From: Anaerolineae bacterium
GTDB lineage: Bacteria; Chloroflexota; Anaerolineae; Aggregatilineales; Phototrophicaceae
Direction of reading: 5' to 3'
Assembly (NCBI GenBank): GCA_022823945.1
Contig: JAJEBK010000014.1
Location: 62,001-126,000 of the forward strand
DNA: 64,000 nucleotides
Shown: in pieces, positions 63,444 through 64,000 of the stretch
Numbering within the stretch: position 1 is the first letter of the stretch
How the letters are laid out: each line of letters starts with the position of its first letter
Program-made: the position numbers and the translations under genes
Notes under the pieces: generated by a model
What the model saw: the letters and a program-made list of their open reading frames with translations, nothing else
Told to the model about the DNA's origin: nothing
Database searches by the model: none

Positions 63444-64000
63444 TTGGATATTGAATTCCTGGCGCTTTCTCTCGCCAGCTTCCTTTTTGTCGCGCTCGCC
63501 GCCATTCAGATTGGTCGCTTGGCTGCGCACTTCCAGCTGCCCCTGATTACCGGCTATTTGGTGGCGGGCATACTGGCCGGCCCGTTCATCTTTTCCTTCA
63601 TTCAGCAGGTGGATGTCGGGTCCCTGCGCTTCCTGGACGAAATGGCGCTGGCATTCATCGCTTTTGCCGCGGGCAGCGAGATGGCGCTGGACGAGCTGCG
63701 CGGGCGCTTCCGCAGCATCGGCTGGAATACGGTCATGCAGATCGGCGCGGTCTATCTCGTTTGCGGCGCGGTCATCTTGCTGCTTGGCGACCACATCCCC
63801 TTCATGCGCGACTTGTCGCCGGCCGGGCGCTTTGCCGCCGCCCTGCTGAGCGGGCCCATCCTGTCGGCGCGTTCGCCATCATCGGCCATCGCCGTCATCA
63901 ACGAAATGCGCGCGCGCGGACCCTTCACCAAAACCGTGCTCGGCGTGACGGTCGTCAAAGATGTGCTGATCGTCGTGCTCTTCGCGCTGAGCTCGTCAAT
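63444..64000 (+). CDS. Kef/CPA2-type cation:proton antiporter (5' part, runs off window)
   Basis: Frame open to the last base, at least 185 codons. Begins at TTG (GAGG about 8 nt upstream): LDIEFLALSLASFLFVALAA. It continues with QLPLITGYLVAGILAGPFIF, the CPA2 first-half signature, then further helices (LAFIAFAAGSEMALDEL; LLSGPILSARSPSSAIAVI; VTVVKDVLIVVLFAL). The A-R-S-P-S-S-A segment corresponds to the ion-binding helix of this superfamily. Any C-terminal TrkA domain lies outside the window. Confidence 0.8.
   Translation, partial: MDIEFLALSLASFLFVALAAIQIGRLAAHFQLPLITGYLVAGILAGPFIFSFIQQVDVGSLRFLDEMALAFIAFAAGSEMALDELRGRFRSIGWNTVMQIGAVYLVCGAVILLLGDHIPFMRDLSPAGRFAAALLSGPILSARSPSSAIAVINEMRARGPFTKTVLGVTVVKDVLIVVLFALSSS

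Noticed and set aside
1-64000. tRNA or rRNA genes
   Set aside because: I looked through the spacers for T-loop-like and rRNA words and found none convincing; a covariance-model scan was not possible.

Overview
The window is gene-dense, GC-rich bacterial DNA with no rRNA, tRNA or CRISPR array that I could find. Gene content points to a member of the Chloroflexota, probably Anaerolineae or Caldilineae: secreted SH3b and fibronectin III proteins, two-domain SnoaL proteins, TPR proteins with one N-terminal membrane anchor, an orphan BMP-type binding protein, an M42 peptidase, a Flp pilin and a sulfatase next to a phytanoyl-CoA dioxygenase. No marker gene proves this, so the taxonomy is inference. 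Some of these traits are common in host-associated or marine lineages.

Layout. 0-2 kb: Nudix hydrolase and a sarcosine-oxidase-like flavoenzyme. 2-8.5 kb: a defence/addiction island with a type III restriction gene (res), its broken methylase (mod), two paralogous RelE-like toxin-antitoxin pairs and, between them on the other strand, a single-ORF fusion of a MntA-like nucleotidyltransferase and a HepT-like HEPN domain. 8.5-13.7 kb: a secreted propeller-like protein, a BMP binding protein, a methyltransferase interrupted by two stops, and a secreted FN3/SH3b protein. 13.8-21 kb: a MocR regulator, a single-chain restriction-modification enzyme and two tandem TPR proteins. 21-25.3 kb: an Asp/Glu racemase-family protein and three SnoaL-like proteins. 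25.5-31 kb: dTDP-rhamnose epimerase, glycosyltransferase, methyltransferase, sulfatase, PhyH dioxygenase and a small membrane protein. 31-37.5 kb: MetH, an MFS exporter, a STAS-like protein and a DM13 protein. 38-45.4 kb: a secreted FN3/SH3b protein split by a G10 tract, a divergent XRE regulator, TrpB2, a membrane protein, a LysM lipoprotein, an M42 peptidase and a Flp pilin. 45.5-53.3 kb: FtsX-type permease, class-I amidotransferase, polytopic membrane protein, HemB and nitroreductase. 53.8-60.9 kb: a giant secreted protein with 24 FN3 repeats. 61-64 kb: TauE/SafE permease, PLP decarboxylase and the start of a Kef-type antiporter.

Two threads deserve most attention. First, three secreted proteins (12052-13656, 38010-39430, 53806-60852) share one architecture: signal peptide, FN3 repeats, an unnamed ~90-residue cysteine-containing domain centred on a D/N-V-W-G motif, then SH3b. 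One is put out of frame by a G10 tract directly after its signal peptide, beside a divergent XRE gene and a strong promoter, which looks like a phase-variable surface protein. Second, the 2-8.5 kb island has a methylase with both a G7 frameshift and a nonsense codon, the fused MNT-HEPN protein, and twin RelE-like modules with identical 23-nt gene overlaps. Intergenic spacers carry at least three families of dispersed inverted or GC-rich repeats.
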